Source: SG8-41 sp963699525 (GTDB lineage: Bacteria; Pseudomonadota; Gammaproteobacteria; Burkholderiales; SG8-41). Taken from it: a stretch of 64,000 bases of DNA. Where the stretch lies: positions 186,001-250,000 of the forward strand of contig CAVOUI010000012.1 in NCBI GenBank assembly GCA_963699525.1, read 5' to 3'. This document shows positions 34,601 through 43,788 of the stretch, one piece after another. Within the stretch, counting starts at the first letter, position 1, and each line of letters opens with the position of its first letter. Made by a program: the position numbers and the translations under genes. The notes below the pieces were generated by a model. That model was not told the DNA's origin and did not search any database. It saw only the letters and a program-made list of their open reading frames with translations.

Positions 34601-35821
34601 ATGGATTTCTCACTGAACGAAGAGCAGCGCCACTGGCAGGCCGAGGCGCGCAAATTTTCAGACGAAGAGCTGCGTCCTCGCTCGCTCGAGCGCGACCAGA
34701 TCGAGGGCGGCTTCGAGCCGTGGAACTGGGACATCATCGAGAAGGGCTCGAGACTCGGCTTTCGCACGCTGGCGGTCCCCAAGGAGTGGGGCGGCCCCGG
34801 GGCGGACTTCGTGTCGCAGGCGCTGGTGATGGCGGAGCTCGCCCGCGGCGACAGCGCCATGTCCAAGGCGTTCAGCCAGAACTGGAAATGGAGCCACCTG
34901 ATCGCGTCCGCCTGCACGAACGACCAGAAGGAGCGCTTCCTGAAGCCCTTCCTCGCGGACCACCGCTACGTGATGGGCCGCGGCATCACCGAGCCCAACG
35001 CCGGCTCGGACAACCGGATGCCGCCGGAGAACGATCCCAAGGCGGGATACCGGCTGAGGGCGGTGCGCGAAGGCGACCACTGGATTCTCAACGGCGAGAA
35101 ATGCTTCATCGCGAATGGCAGCGTCGGCTCGCTCTTCTTCGTGGATGCGCGCACCAACCCGGATGTCAACATCAGGCAGGGCGGAACCCTCTTCATGGTG
35201 CCGAAGACGACACCCGGCTTCCGCATCGGCAAGGTGTTCAACAAGCGCGGCTGGCGCTTCTACCAGAACGCAGAGCTGATTTTCGAGAACGCTCGCGTGC
35301 CGCACGTCAACGTGGTGGGCCAGGTGGGTACCGGCTCGGTCAAGGCGGGCAAGGGCGACACCACCGGCGGCGACATCTTCGGCGACCTCGAGCTCGCGGC
35401 GAACGCCCTCGGCGTGTGCGATGACGCGTGCCAGTTGGCGACCGCCTTCGCGAAGACGCACAAGCGCGCCGGGCGGCGCCTGATCGATCACCAGCTCACG
35501 CAGCTGAAGATCAACGAGATGCTCGCGCTGACCGAGGCGCTGCGCTCGTACGTGATGCGGGTCGCGTGGCAGCACGACCGGAAGGAGCACTCCGCCAACG
35601 CCGGGCTGGTCATGAACTGGTCGACCGACGTCATTCAGCGCGTCACGCGCCTCAACATGGAAATCCACGGCGCCGAGGGCTGCGTGATGAACGCGCGCGT
35701 GGACAAGCTGGTGCGCGACGCGATGGTCTGGACGCATCTGGCCGGCGACACGGTGCAGCGGGTGAAAGTCCTGCGCCGCATCGACCGGAGCATGGCGGCG
35801 GCGGGCGCCAACGCGGATTGA
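34601..35821 (+). CDS. Acyl-CoA dehydrogenase family protein, likely lacking the catalytic Glu
   Basis: A 406-residue paralogue in tandem with the preceding gene. The FAD/substrate loop GRGITEPNAGSDNR (near residue 126) and LNGEKCFIANG (near 160) are well conserved. In the C-terminal helix the canonical YEGT is LAGDT (DKLVRDAMVWTHLAGD), so the catalytic base Glu appears to be Ala. This could indicate a different position of the base, as in long-chain enzymes, or a non-catalytic partner in a heterotetramer, as known for steroid-degrading pairs. Two Bug receptors follow. Confidence 0.88.
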   Translation: MDFSLNEEQRHWQAEARKFSDEELRPRSLERDQIEGGFEPWNWDIIEKGSRLGFRTLAVPKEWGGPGADFVSQALVMAELARGDSAMSKAFSQNWKWSHLIASACTNDQKERFLKPFLADHRYVMGRGITEPNAGSDNRMPPENDPKAGYRLRAVREGDHWILNGEKCFIANGSVGSLFFVDARTNPDVNIRQGGTLFMVPKTTPGFRIGKVFNKRGWRFYQNAELIFENARVPHVNVVGQVGTGSVKAGKGDTTGGDIFGDLELAANALGVCDDACQLATAFAKTHKRAGRRLIDHQLTQLKINEMLALTEALRSYVMRVAWQHDRKEHSANAGLVMNWSTDVIQRVTRLNMEIHGAEGCVMNARVDKLVRDAMVWTHLAGDTVQRVKVLRRIDRSMAAAGANAD

Positions 35822-35849
35822 CGTCGTTTCATAGGGGGAGGGGAAGACC

Positions 35850-36824
35850 GTGAGCAAACCTGTGCTGGTCGTCGTCACGGTGCTTGCGCTCGCCAGCGTC
35901 GCGAGTTACGCGGGCGCTCAAGCCTACCCAAGCAAGCCGGTGCGCATGGTCGTCGGCTTCCCGCCCGGCGGCGGCACCGATGTCGTCGCGCGCATCCTCC
36001 AGCCGAAGCTTTCGGAATTCCTCGGGCAATCGGTGGTGATCGACAACCGGCCGGGCGCGACGGGCACCGTCGCCGCGGGCCAGGTCGCACGGTCGCCTGC
36101 CGACGGCTACACGATCATGATGGGCCACGTGGCCGTCAACGCAATCGCCCCGAGCCTGTTCTCGAAGCTGCCGTACGACGTCAACAAGGACTTCGCGCCG
36201 GTGACGCTTGCCGCCGCGGTGCCGCACATCATCGTCGTGCACCCCGCGCTGCCGGTGACATCGGTGAAGCAGTTGATCGCGCTCGCCAGGGCCCACCCCG
36301 GCGAGCTCAGTTTTCCGTCGGCCGGTAGCGGCAGCACGCCGCACCTCGCGGGCGAGATGTTCAAGTCGATGACCGGAACGAAGCTCCTGCACGTTCCCTA
36401 CAAGGGCACCGGCCAGTCGATTCCGGATCTTCTCGCCGGCCGGCATCAGGTGGCGTTCGACACCATGCCGGCGGCGACGCCCTACGTCCGGTCAGGCAGG
36501 ATGCGGCCGCTCGCGGTATCGAGCGCGAAACGCGTCGCGGATTTCGCGAGCCTGCCCACCGTCGAGGAAGCGGGAGTCCCCGGATACGTGTTGACGACCT
36601 GGTATGGCGTGTTTGCGCCGGCGGGAACGCCGCCCGCTATCGTCAACCGGCTGCACGCGGAATTCGCCAAGGCGATCCAGTCACCCGGCACTCGCGAGCG
36701 CCTCGTCGAGAACGGCTTCGACGGCACGGTCACGAACTCGCCCGAGGAATTCGCGGCGATGGTGCGCGCGGACATCGTGCGCTATGCGAAGCTGGTGAAG
36801 GAAGCGGGATTGCAGATCGACTGA
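35850..36824 (+). CDS. Bug/TctC family periplasmic substrate-binding receptor
   Basis: A 324-residue receptor from GTG 35850 behind a GGGGGAGGGG purine run. Signal peptide ends near AGAQAYPSKPVR. Blocks: VVGFPPGGGTD, DNRPGATG, DGYTIMMG, LPVTSVKQL, GSGSTPHL, HVPYKGTG, APAGTPPA. Lies 28 bp after the acyl-CoA dehydrogenase pair, so a carboxylate feeding a CoA-thioester route is a plausible ligand. Confidence 0.93.
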   Translation: MSKPVLVVVTVLALASVASYAGAQAYPSKPVRMVVGFPPGGGTDVVARILQPKLSEFLGQSVVIDNRPGATGTVAAGQVARSPADGYTIMMGHVAVNAIAPSLFSKLPYDVNKDFAPVTLAAAVPHIIVVHPALPVTSVKQLIALARAHPGELSFPSAGSGSTPHLAGEMFKSMTGTKLLHVPYKGTGQSIPDLLAGRHQVAFDTMPAATPYVRSGRMRPLAVSSAKRVADFASLPTVEEAGVPGYVLTTWYGVFAPAGTPPAIVNRLHAEFAKAIQSPGTRERLVENGFDGTVTNSPEEFAAMVRADIVRYAKLVKEAGLQID

Positions 36825-36848
36825 TTCGATCGTTCCTGATGGGGAAGG

Positions 36849-37856
36849 GTGGATGGGGGTGAGAGCCATGTTGACGGACAAGCGTGTAAAAATCTGGGCG
36901 CCCTCGCGGCGCTGTGCGTGGGCGTGCTTGCGAGTGGAACGGCCGCCGCGCAGCAGTTTCCCGTCAAGCCCGTCCGGATCGTCGTGGGATTTCCGGCCGG
37001 CGGGCCGACCGACGTGATCGCGCGCGTCGTCGCGCAGGACATGACCGCCTCGCTCGGCCAGTCCGTCATCGTGGAGAACCGGACCGGCGCGAACGCGATC
37101 ATCGCGACCGATTACGTTGCGCGTGCCGCACCGGACGGCTACACCACGCTGTTTTCCTCGCTTTCGCTGCTGGTGAACGCGATCCTGTCGCCGGACAAGA
37201 TCAAGTACGACCCGTTCAAGGACTATGCGCCGGTCAGCAACGCCGCGCTGCTGCCGATGCTGATCGTGACGCGCCCTTCGACGCCGGTGAATTCGCTCGG
37301 CGAACTGGTGGCGCTGGCGAAGAGACGGCCGGGCGAGGTGACCTATGCATCGCCGGGGCATGGAGGCTCGGGGCATCTTGCCGGCGCGACGCTCGAGACG
37401 CTCGCCGGGGTGAGGATGACGCACGTGTCCTTCCGCGGCAACGCCCCCGCCCTGGTGGACGTGATGTCGGGCCAGGTGACCTTCATGTTCTATCCCATGA
37501 TCGGGATCGCGGACCACGTCGCGGCCGGGAAGCTGAAGGTGCTCGCCGTCGGCACGCCGAAGCGCCATCCCGACTACCCGTCGGTGCCCACCATGGCGGA
37601 AGCGGGCATGCCGGCGCTGGCCGATACCGCGCCGTGGGTGGGATTGATCGCCCCCGCAGGCACCCCGGCGCCGGTCATCAATCGCCTGAGCGAAGACATG
37701 CGCAAGTCCCTTGCGCGGCCTGAAACCCGGGAGCGGCTGAGGGTCCTGGGCGCCGTCATCGTGGGCGACACGCCGGCCGAGTTCGGCGCGTTCCTGAAGA
37801 AGGACTACGAGCGCTGGGCGCGGGTGATCAAGGCCGCAGGCGTGAAGGTCGAGTAA
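36849..37856 (+). CDS. Bug/TctC family receptor, N-terminus probably shifted by an A-run indel
   Basis: The frame is open from GTG 36849 (335 residues), but its first 15 residues do not look like a signal peptide. ATG 36868 (MLTDKRVK) behind a GGGGGTGAG site becomes continuous with the hydrophobic LGALAALCVGVLASG if the A5 run at 36888-36892 had one more A. The mature part is normal: QQFPVKPVRIVVGFPAGGPTD, ENRTGANA, DGYTTLFSS, APAGTPAP. The HVPYKG block is replaced by HVSFRGNAP. Tandem with the previous receptor but not a close copy. Confidence 0.88.
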   Translation: MDGGESHVDGQACKNLGALAALCVGVLASGTAAAQQFPVKPVRIVVGFPAGGPTDVIARVVAQDMTASLGQSVIVENRTGANAIIATDYVARAAPDGYTTLFSSLSLLVNAILSPDKIKYDPFKDYAPVSNAALLPMLIVTRPSTPVNSLGELVALAKRRPGEVTYASPGHGGSGHLAGATLETLAGVRMTHVSFRGNAPALVDVMSGQVTFMFYPMIGIADHVAAGKLKVLAVGTPKRHPDYPSVPTMAEAGMPALADTAPWVGLIAPAGTPAPVINRLSEDMRKSLARPETRERLRVLGAVIVGDTPAEFGAFLKKDYERWARVIKAAGVKVE

Positions 37857-37930
37857 GAATTCCTTCGCCCCCGGACAGGGAAGGCGATAAGGTGAGGAAC
37901 CTCGATTCACGGTTCCGAAGGAGATCGCTC

Positions 37931-38137
37931 ATGAAACACCTCATGTCTGCAATCTTCATGATTGCCCTGGCGGGCTGCGGCGTCGAGACCGCCACCACGG
38001 CGGCGACGGGGGCCTCCATCAAGAAGCAGGAAATGGAGGAGGGCAAGCGCACCCAGGACCGCTCGCAGCAGAGAATCGAGCAGATGCAGGAGCAGATGCA
38101 GAACCGCGCGCAGCAGGCCGCCGGCAGCGAGCAGTAA
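37931..38137 (+). CDS. Small lipoprotein, Gln/Glu-rich
   Basis: A 68-residue predicted lipoprotein. MKHLMSAIFMIALAGC contains a lipobox (LAGC) for lipid attachment; the mature ~53 residues are rich in Gln, Glu, Arg and Met and likely form one amphipathic helix (QEMEEGKRTQDRSQQR). The ATG at 37931 has an AAGGAG site 8 bases upstream and is preferred over a start at 37892. No family recognised; located just upstream of another lipoprotein gene. Confidence 0.7.
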   Translation: MKHLMSAIFMIALAGCGVETATTAATGASIKKQEMEEGKRTQDRSQQRIEQMQEQMQNRAQQAAGSEQ

Positions 38138-38178
38138 TGCGGTAGCCGCAACCCACGAATCACGACCCGCGAATCACG

Positions 38179-40536
38179 CTGTTCCTGATCCGGACTTGCG
38201 CCGCCGGCCTGCTCGTCGCGGCGTGCGCGGCCGTGCCGCCAACCGGAATTCCGCGCGACGACCCCCTCCCGGCGCGCGTCGATGCGATCCTGGCGCGCCG
38301 CGGACTCGGCCCCGATGCCTTGTCGGTGATCGACAACGTCTTGCGCCACAATGGCGCGCCGCCGCCTGCGTCGCCGCTCCTCGTGCGCGAGTTGCTTGCC
38401 AATCCGCTGGCAGCGGCCGACGCCGCCACGCTGTTCGACCGTGCCGTGCCCGGCACCCTGCGCCGCTTCGTCGCCGGGATGTCCGAGGGTCCGGCGCCGC
38501 CGCGCGATTCCGGGTCGGCGCGCATCCCGCTGGCTGACCTGCTCGACCCCTTTCTGGGCGAGCTTGCGGAGGCGCAGCGCGTACTGCGGGCGGCGATGCG
38601 CGGACGGGCATTTGACGCGCGGGCCCTGGCATCGCAGCTTCAGGACGACTTGCCCTCGCTCGACCGCCTCCAGGGGGTCGCTGCCCGCTTCGACCCAGCG
38701 CTGCTGCGCCGCGCGACCGCCCTGTTCCTCGACGCGACAGCGCGCTTCGCGCGCGCTCTGCGCGAGGGCGGCGCCCGCATCGAGTTCCCGGAGGAAGGTG
38801 CACGCTTCGAATCGGCGATCGGCGCGGTGGTGATCGGCACGCGCGGAAACGACGTGCACGGCCCCGGCGCCGCGGTGATCATCGACCCCGGCGGCAACGA
38901 CACCTACCGGAGGATGCCGGCGGTGAACGGCGCGATCTCCGTGATCGTGGACCTCGGCGGCGACGACCGCTACCACGGCTCCGACGTCGCGGTGCACGGG
39001 CTCTCCGCAATCATCGATTTCTCCGGCAACGACGACTACGACATGGCGGGGCCGGGACTGGGCGCGGCGATCGCGGGCGCCTCGGTCGTGGTGGACTTCT
39101 CGGGGGACGACCGCTACTCGGCCGAGCTGTTTGGCCAGGGTGCGGCCGCGTTCGGACTCGGCGCGATCGTGGATCTCGCCGGCAACGACATCTATCGCCT
39201 CCGCGCCGGGGGCCAGGGCTTCGGCCTGGCGGAGGGCGTGGGACTGCTGTGGGACCGTGCCGGGAACGACACGTACATCGTGGCGGGCCTCGCCGACGTC
39301 TACGGGCGGGGCGGGGGGTTGAGCTGGGCGCAGGGCGCCGCGTTCGGCTATCGCACCCGGCTCGGAGGCGGGATCGGCATCCTGCGCGACGACGGGGGCG
39401 ACGACCGCTACGAGGCCGAGATGTACGCCCAGGGCGCGGGCTACTACTACGCACTGGGCCTCCTGTGGGACCGCGGCGGAGCCGATCGCTACCGCGCCGT
39501 GCGCTACGCGCAGGGCGCCGGCGTGCACGAGGCGGTCGGCGTGCTGCGCGATGAGTCCGGCGACGACCGCTACCGGCTCGATGTCGGCGTGGGTCAGGGC
39601 ATGGGGCTCGATCTTGCGGTGGGCGTGCTGTTCGACGCCATGGGCGACGACCGCTACGAGGCGTCTCTCCTCGCGCAAGGCACCGCGACTGCGAATGGAA
39701 TCGGCCTTGTGTTCGACGGTGGCGGTGACGACCGGTGGCGCGTCGAGGACACCGGGCAGGCATGGGGCCGCGCCGAGTGGGCGCGCGGCCTGCCAAGCCT
39801 CGGGCTGCTCGTCTACGACCCGGCGCATGCCGCCTTCGCCCGCGGGGAGGAGACGATATCGCCTCCGGTCGAGGCGGCCCGGTTCGGCGGGCCGTTCGGC
39901 GACGCGCCCGTCAGGCACGAGCCGGCGAGCGCCCGCCGGTGCCCGGACAGCACGGCGCCGGCTGTGGGATCCTCGCTGCCTCTGCCCGACGCATTGCGCA
40001 GCCTCGCGCCGGCCTTCGCCGGCGGCAAATTCGATCCGCCGGTCTACGCGGACGTGCAGCGGCGGCTGACGGCGCGGCTCGGGGAAAGCCTCGCCGAGCT
40101 GCCACAGGGCGATTTCGACGTCACGTGGTCGCTCGGCGAGGCGCTGCGCTGCGCGGCGGCTGGTGCGACCGCCGCCGAGGTGCCGGCGATGTGGGACGCG
40201 ATGGAGCGCGTGCTCGCCGCGGAGCCGGGGACGCCATTCGCGGGCGCGATTGCCGGCGCGCTGCGCGAGCGCCCGCCGCCGCCGCCGCAGATGGAGCGCA
40301 TCCTGGCGGCTCTCGACGCGAATCCGGACTGCGGCGTGCGCGCTGCCGCATTGCGGCTGCGCGGCGCCACAGTGGGGAACGAGGCCTCGCGCGCGGCGGC
40401 CGTGCGCGAGGCGCAATCCGCTCTCCGCGCGCCTTGCTGGCGGCTGCAGGCGTCGGCGCTCACCGTGTTGAAGCAGCTCGGCGGCGCGCCCGCCGACCGC
40501 GGCGCGCTGCCGTCCTTCCTGCGAGGCGCTTTCTAG
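38179..40536 (+). CDS. Lipoprotein with eleven GxDDxY repeats, predicted beta-solenoid
   Basis: A ~785-residue protein of unknown function. In frame upstream of GTG 38233 lies a lipoprotein-like leader (LFLIRTCAAGLLVAAC), but no ATG/GTG/TTG precedes it, so CTG 38179 or an unseen indel must be assumed. The middle (38.87-39.75 kb) has eleven copies of G-[GSA]-[ND]-D-x-Y about 27-35 residues apart, each followed by QG-rich and hydrophobic VGVLxD strands, suggesting a Ca-binding, right-handed solenoid on the cell surface. A proline-rich linker and an Ala-rich helical, HEAT-like C-terminus follow. Its stop shares a CTAG with the convergent gene. Confidence 0.8.
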   Translation: MFLIRTCAAGLLVAACAAVPPTGIPRDDPLPARVDAILARRGLGPDALSVIDNVLRHNGAPPPASPLLVRELLANPLAAADAATLFDRAVPGTLRRFVAGMSEGPAPPRDSGSARIPLADLLDPFLGELAEAQRVLRAAMRGRAFDARALASQLQDDLPSLDRLQGVAARFDPALLRRATALFLDATARFARALREGGARIEFPEEGARFESAIGAVVIGTRGNDVHGPGAAVIIDPGGNDTYRRMPAVNGAISVIVDLGGDDRYHGSDVAVHGLSAIIDFSGNDDYDMAGPGLGAAIAGASVVVDFSGDDRYSAELFGQGAAAFGLGAIVDLAGNDIYRLRAGGQGFGLAEGVGLLWDRAGNDTYIVAGLADVYGRGGGLSWAQGAAFGYRTRLGGGIGILRDDGGDDRYEAEMYAQGAGYYYALGLLWDRGGADRYRAVRYAQGAGVHEAVGVLRDESGDDRYRLDVGVGQGMGLDLAVGVLFDAMGDDRYEASLLAQGTATANGIGLVFDGGGDDRWRVEDTGQAWGRAEWARGLPSLGLLVYDPAHAAFARGEETISPPVEAARFGGPFGDAPVRHEPASARRCPDSTAPAVGSSLPLPDALRSLAPAFAGGKFDPPVYADVQRRLTARLGESLAELPQGDFDVTWSLGEALRCAAAGATAAEVPAMWDAMERVLAAEPGTPFAGAIAGALRERPPPPPQMERILAALDANPDCGVRAAALRLRGATVGNEASRAAAVREAQSALRAPCWRLQASALTVLKQLGGAPADRGALPSFLRGAF

Positions 40537-41192
40537 TTCGTTGCGAAGCAATACAACAGACCCGCGCCGCCGGAAGCCCTCAAGTTATCCAGGCTACAGC
40601 CGCGCGAGTAATGCGAGGAGTTCCAGGACACGGACGGCGCGTCATCCTTCAGGCCCAGGCGGTCGTGGTGGCCGACCATGGCGGCGCCCGCGCCGCTCAG
40701 CGTCCAGTTGCCGCACGTTGTCTTGGCCGGGTCGCCCGCGATCGCGGTTCCGTCCGGCTGCGAGCCGGTGAGGATGTCGTGCTCGTTGGGCTTGTCGCCG
40801 CGGCCGTTGACCACCAGCCCTTTCTCGTTCAGCGCGGTCTGCTTGTTCAGGTTGTTCTGGCCGTGCAGCTCGGCGACGTTATTGGCGATGACCACGCCCT
40901 TGGCGTTCTCCCACGGTCCCTTGCCGATGCGATCGCGCGCATTCACTGCGGGCTGGCCGTCGGCGGCGGTCGTGCTGAGATAGGCGCGCCAGGTGCGGCC
41001 GCCTGCGCCCGCCACGGACGCGAGCGACTGGCAGTAGCGGTCCGCGCCCGCCAGGCCACCGAGGTCGGCCCCCTTGCCGGTGCCCGTGCTGGTGACGAAG
41101 AACGTCATGGGGGATTGCTGCGTCTGTCCGCCGGCACAGCCGAGCGTCAGCAGCGCCGCGGATGCGGCCACGCAAAGTCCTGCTTTGTTCAT
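40533..41192 (-). CDS. Lectin-like exported lipoprotein
   Basis: A 219-residue protein with lipobox LTLGC at residues 15-19 and a GGAGG ribosome site. After the signal comes MTFFVTSTGTGKGADLGGLAGADRYC in two parts, RTWRAYLST near 66 and a C-terminal half with paired Cys (CGNWTLSG, RGCSLDN, LLYCFAT). This pattern is typical of proteins annotated as 'lectin' in proteobacteria with an endostatin-like fold. Function in the envelope unknown. Convergent with the solenoid lipoprotein; TATATT on the minus strand near 41260 may be its promoter. Confidence 0.8.
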   Translation of the reverse strand: MNKAGLCVAASAALLTLGCAGGQTQQSPMTFFVTSTGTGKGADLGGLAGADRYCQSLASVAGAGGRTWRAYLSTTAADGQPAVNARDRIGKGPWENAKGVVIANNVAELHGQNNLNKQTALNEKGLVVNGRGDKPNEHDILTGSQPDGTAIAGDPAKTTCGNWTLSGAGAAMVGHHDRLGLKDDAPSVSWNSSHYSRGCSLDNLRASGGAGLLYCFATN

Positions 41193-41291
41193 CGAATTCC
41201 TCCGGAATAAGTGGTGCGGGTTGAAGCTGGGAGTGAAATCCAGCCCCGCGCAATATACACCAGAACCGCCGGATTTATTCCCGGCGCGTGT

Positions 41292-42329
41292 TTACCTGGT
41301 CGCGGCGGCGATCGTCTTCTTGAGCAGCTCGAAGTTCGAGGCGTCCATCCGGATCTCGCCCCGGTTGATTCTCCGGTCGATCTCGAGGACGGCGTCGTTG
41401 AACGGCGTCGGGATCCCGAGCTCCCGTCCCTTGCGCGACACGATGCCGGTGATGAATTCCATCTCGCTCCGGCGGCCCTTGATGTGGTCGTGGATGGGGG
41501 CCGTGCGCGAGCGGCTGCCGACGTGCCGCATCAGGGCGTCGCGGGTCGTCGCCAGGTTCTCGTCGCTCGTGCCCGCGAATTCGTCCGCGCGCAGGCCGAA
41601 GATGGGCTCGATGCGGTAGCCGAGCGCGGTGCCGACCGCGAGCGACTCGCGGCCGATGCCCATGGCGATGTCGGCCATGCCGGGAAGCGCGACCGCCTCG
41701 CCGTTGCGCAGCCCCAGGAGCCCGTGCGGTCCCATGGTCATGGTGTTGGCAACGAGCTTCGTCCACTTCGTGCCGTAGATGTTGCCGGTCACGTCGCAGC
41801 GGGCGACGTGGGAGAGGATGGACTGGATCTCCTTGACGCGCGGGGTGTAGAGCCCGTCGAGCTCTCCCACCGCGAACCAGGTGCCCTGGTGCGTGGTGTT
41901 GCGCTGGACCAGCCCCGGCGTGAAGATTTCCGCGGAGAGCTCGATGCAGCAGCCCACGGTGCGGTTGCGGCCGACGATGGAGGCGATCGAGTCGTCGTTC
42001 ATGCCGTTCATGACGCCGACGAGCACCCCGTCGGGCCTGAGGTGGGGCTTGATGAATTCGGCCATCCAGCGGTGGTCGTAGGACTTGACCGCCAGGAACA
42101 CGATGTCGAACTCGAGGGGGGTGGATGCGAGGTCGCACAGGTGCAGTGCCCGTATCGGGACCCGGATGTCTCCGTCGGCGACCTGGATGTGGAGCCCGGT
42201 CGCCTTCAGCGCCTCCACCTGCGCCGGCCACTGGTCGATCACCGTGATGTCGTAGCCCGCCTTCGTCAGGTCGGCGGCTACGCTGCTGCCGATCGCGCCG
42301 GCGCCGAGCACCGCTATCTTCCGGCCCAC
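41292..42329 (-). CDS. 2-dehydropantoate 2-reductase family (ApbA/PanE-like) oxidoreductase
   Basis: A 345-residue NADPH-dependent reductase. The Rossmann motif is VLGAGAIGSSVAADL at residues 6-20; the family Lys and Asn appear in AVKSYD near 82 and GTKWTKLVANTM near 187 (catalytic Lys). The C-terminal domain has the SMxxD-like region with EMEFITG and a late Asp/Asn pair. About 40 residues longer than E. coli PanE (303), which together with the absence of panB or panC nearby suggests a paralogue acting on another 2-oxo acid. Confidence 0.85.
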   Translation of the reverse strand: MGRKIAVLGAGAIGSSVAADLTKAGYDITVIDQWPAQVEALKATGLHIQVADGDIRVPIRALHLCDLASTPLEFDIVFLAVKSYDHRWMAEFIKPHLRPDGVLVGVMNGMNDDSIASIVGRNRTVGCCIELSAEIFTPGLVQRNTTHQGTWFAVGELDGLYTPRVKEIQSILSHVARCDVTGNIYGTKWTKLVANTMTMGPHGLLGLRNGEAVALPGMADIAMGIGRESLAVGTALGYRIEPIFGLRADEFAGTSDENLATTRDALMRHVGSRSRTAPIHDHIKGRRSEMEFITGIVSRKGRELGIPTPFNDAVLEIDRRINRGEIRMDASNFELLKKTIAAATR

Positions 42330-42420
42330 GTTCTGGACTCCCGTCGAGCGTTATCGATCAGGGGATTCTAGAGCGAAATGCACTATCATCCGCCGGATCG
42401 CCAACCACAGGAGACGCATC

Positions 42421-42723
42421 ATGCTCTGGGCCATTTCCTGCACCGACAAGCCGAACACCGCCGCGATCCGCGAGAAAGTGGTGCAGCCTCACCGCGATTA
42501 CCTGCAGAGCCAGAAGGGCATCCTGGTGCTCGCGGGCGCGACGCAGAACGACGACGGCACGCAGGCCACCGGCAGCCTCTTCATCGTCAACGTGGACAGT
42601 CGCGCGAAAGCGAAGGCTTTTTCCGACGGCGATCCCTTTACGAAAGCGGGTGTGTTCGCGTCCATCACCATCACGCGCATGCGCAAGGGGCAGTGGAATC
42701 CCGCGGCAGCGGAAGGTGCGTAA
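42421..42723 (+). CDS. YciI family protein
   Basis: A 100-residue ferredoxin-like-fold protein of the YCII family. The conserved His and Asp sit in QPHRDYL (residue ~24) and SDGDPFTKAGVF (~68). An AGGAG site lies 8 bases before ATG 42421. Family members are small putative enzymes or degradation partners, mostly of unknown role. Monocistronic, divergent from the PanE-like gene with about 90 bp between starts. Confidence 0.85.
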   Translation: MLWAISCTDKPNTAAIREKVVQPHRDYLQSQKGILVLAGATQNDDGTQATGSLFIVNVDSRAKAKAFSDGDPFTKAGVFASITITRMRKGQWNPAAAEGA

Positions 42724-42738
42724 CCAATACTCCCGTCG

Positions 42739-42756
42739 CTCCCGCGAAGGCGGGAG
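42739..42756. repeat. Short inverted repeat, REP-like hairpin
   Basis: A perfect 7-bp stem (CTCCCGC/GCGGGAG) with GAAG loop, followed by TCCAGAAA, lies between the convergent YciI and Bug genes. The form resembles the widespread intergenic 'cccgcgaaggcggg' palindromes of proteobacteria; it lacks a T-run and may be a bidirectional 3'-end element. Confidence 0.6.
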
Positions 42757-42765
42757 TCCAGAAAC

Positions 42766-43757
42766 TCACTGCGGCTCGATGCCCGCTATTTTCGCGGCCT
42801 TCCGGTAGCGCTCGATCTCCCTCACCAGCAGGCCGTCGAGCTGCTTCGGATTGAGCGGCCACGGCTCGGCGCCTTCCGCCGCGATGAATTTCTTCATCTC
42901 GCCGCTCGCGAGGATCTTGTTGATGGCGGCGTTGATGAAGGCGAGCCGCTCGGCGGCGATGCCCGCCGGGGCGAAGATGCCCCACCACAGCTCGTAGCAG
43001 TAGCCCGGCACGCCGGACTTGGCGATCGCCGGGTAGTCCGGGAACAGGGGCGAGGGTTCCAGGCTGGTGACGCCGAGTATGCGCACCCGGCCGGCCTTCA
43101 TCTGCGGCGAGAGCGCGGCCGCGCTGGCGATCACGATCTCGACCTCTCCGGAGGCGAGGGCGGTCACCGCCTGCGCGATACCCTTGTACGGGACGTGAGT
43201 CATCTTCACGCCCGCCGCGGCGGCGAAGAGCGACCCGGAGAAATGGTTGTTGCCGCCCGTGCCGGACGAGCCGTAGTTCAGGCCGCCCGGGGTCTTCTTC
43301 GCGACCGCGATCAACTCCTTCACGTTCTTCGCCGGCACCGACGGGTGAATCGCGAACAGCATCGGCGCCTTGGCGATCATCGCGACCGGCACGATGGCCC
43401 GGCCGGGATCGAATGGCAGTTTTGCGCGCACCGAGGCGGTCGCCGGGTAGGAGGACGTGTGGCCGAGCAGGGCGTGGCCGTCGGGCTCCAGCTTGATGAA
43501 GATCTCGGTGCCGATCATGCCGCTCGCGCCGGGGCGGTTGTCCACGACGATCGTTCCGGCCCCATTCCTGTGCCGAGCCGCTGCGCGATCGCACGGGCGA
43601 AGAGGTCGATCGAGCCACCGGCGGTGTAGGGCACGATCATCTGGAGGTTCTTCGACGGGAACGGCGCCTGGGCGTGCGCGTCCTGCGCGACAGGCAGCGC
43701 AACGCACAACGCGCACAGGCTGGTGACGATCGGCAGGGAGCTACGGACGGACCTCAT
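42766..43757 (-). pseudogene. Bug/TctC family receptor with one frame break
   Basis: N-terminus from 43757 (MRSVRSSLPIV...AHAQAPFPSKNLQMIVPYTAGGSID) runs into the wrong frame at RLGTGMG; the rest (GTIVVDNRPGASG, DGHALLG, VPAKNVKEL, HVPYKGI, FAPAGIAA) continues in a second frame to 42766. Adding one G to the G4 run (plus-strand C4 at 43560-43563) gives GMGAGTIVVDN and restores a normal ~330-residue receptor. Likely functional in the organism. Confidence 0.82.
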
Positions 43758-43788
43758 TTTAATTCTCTCCTCGTGGTTATTTAGGGCG

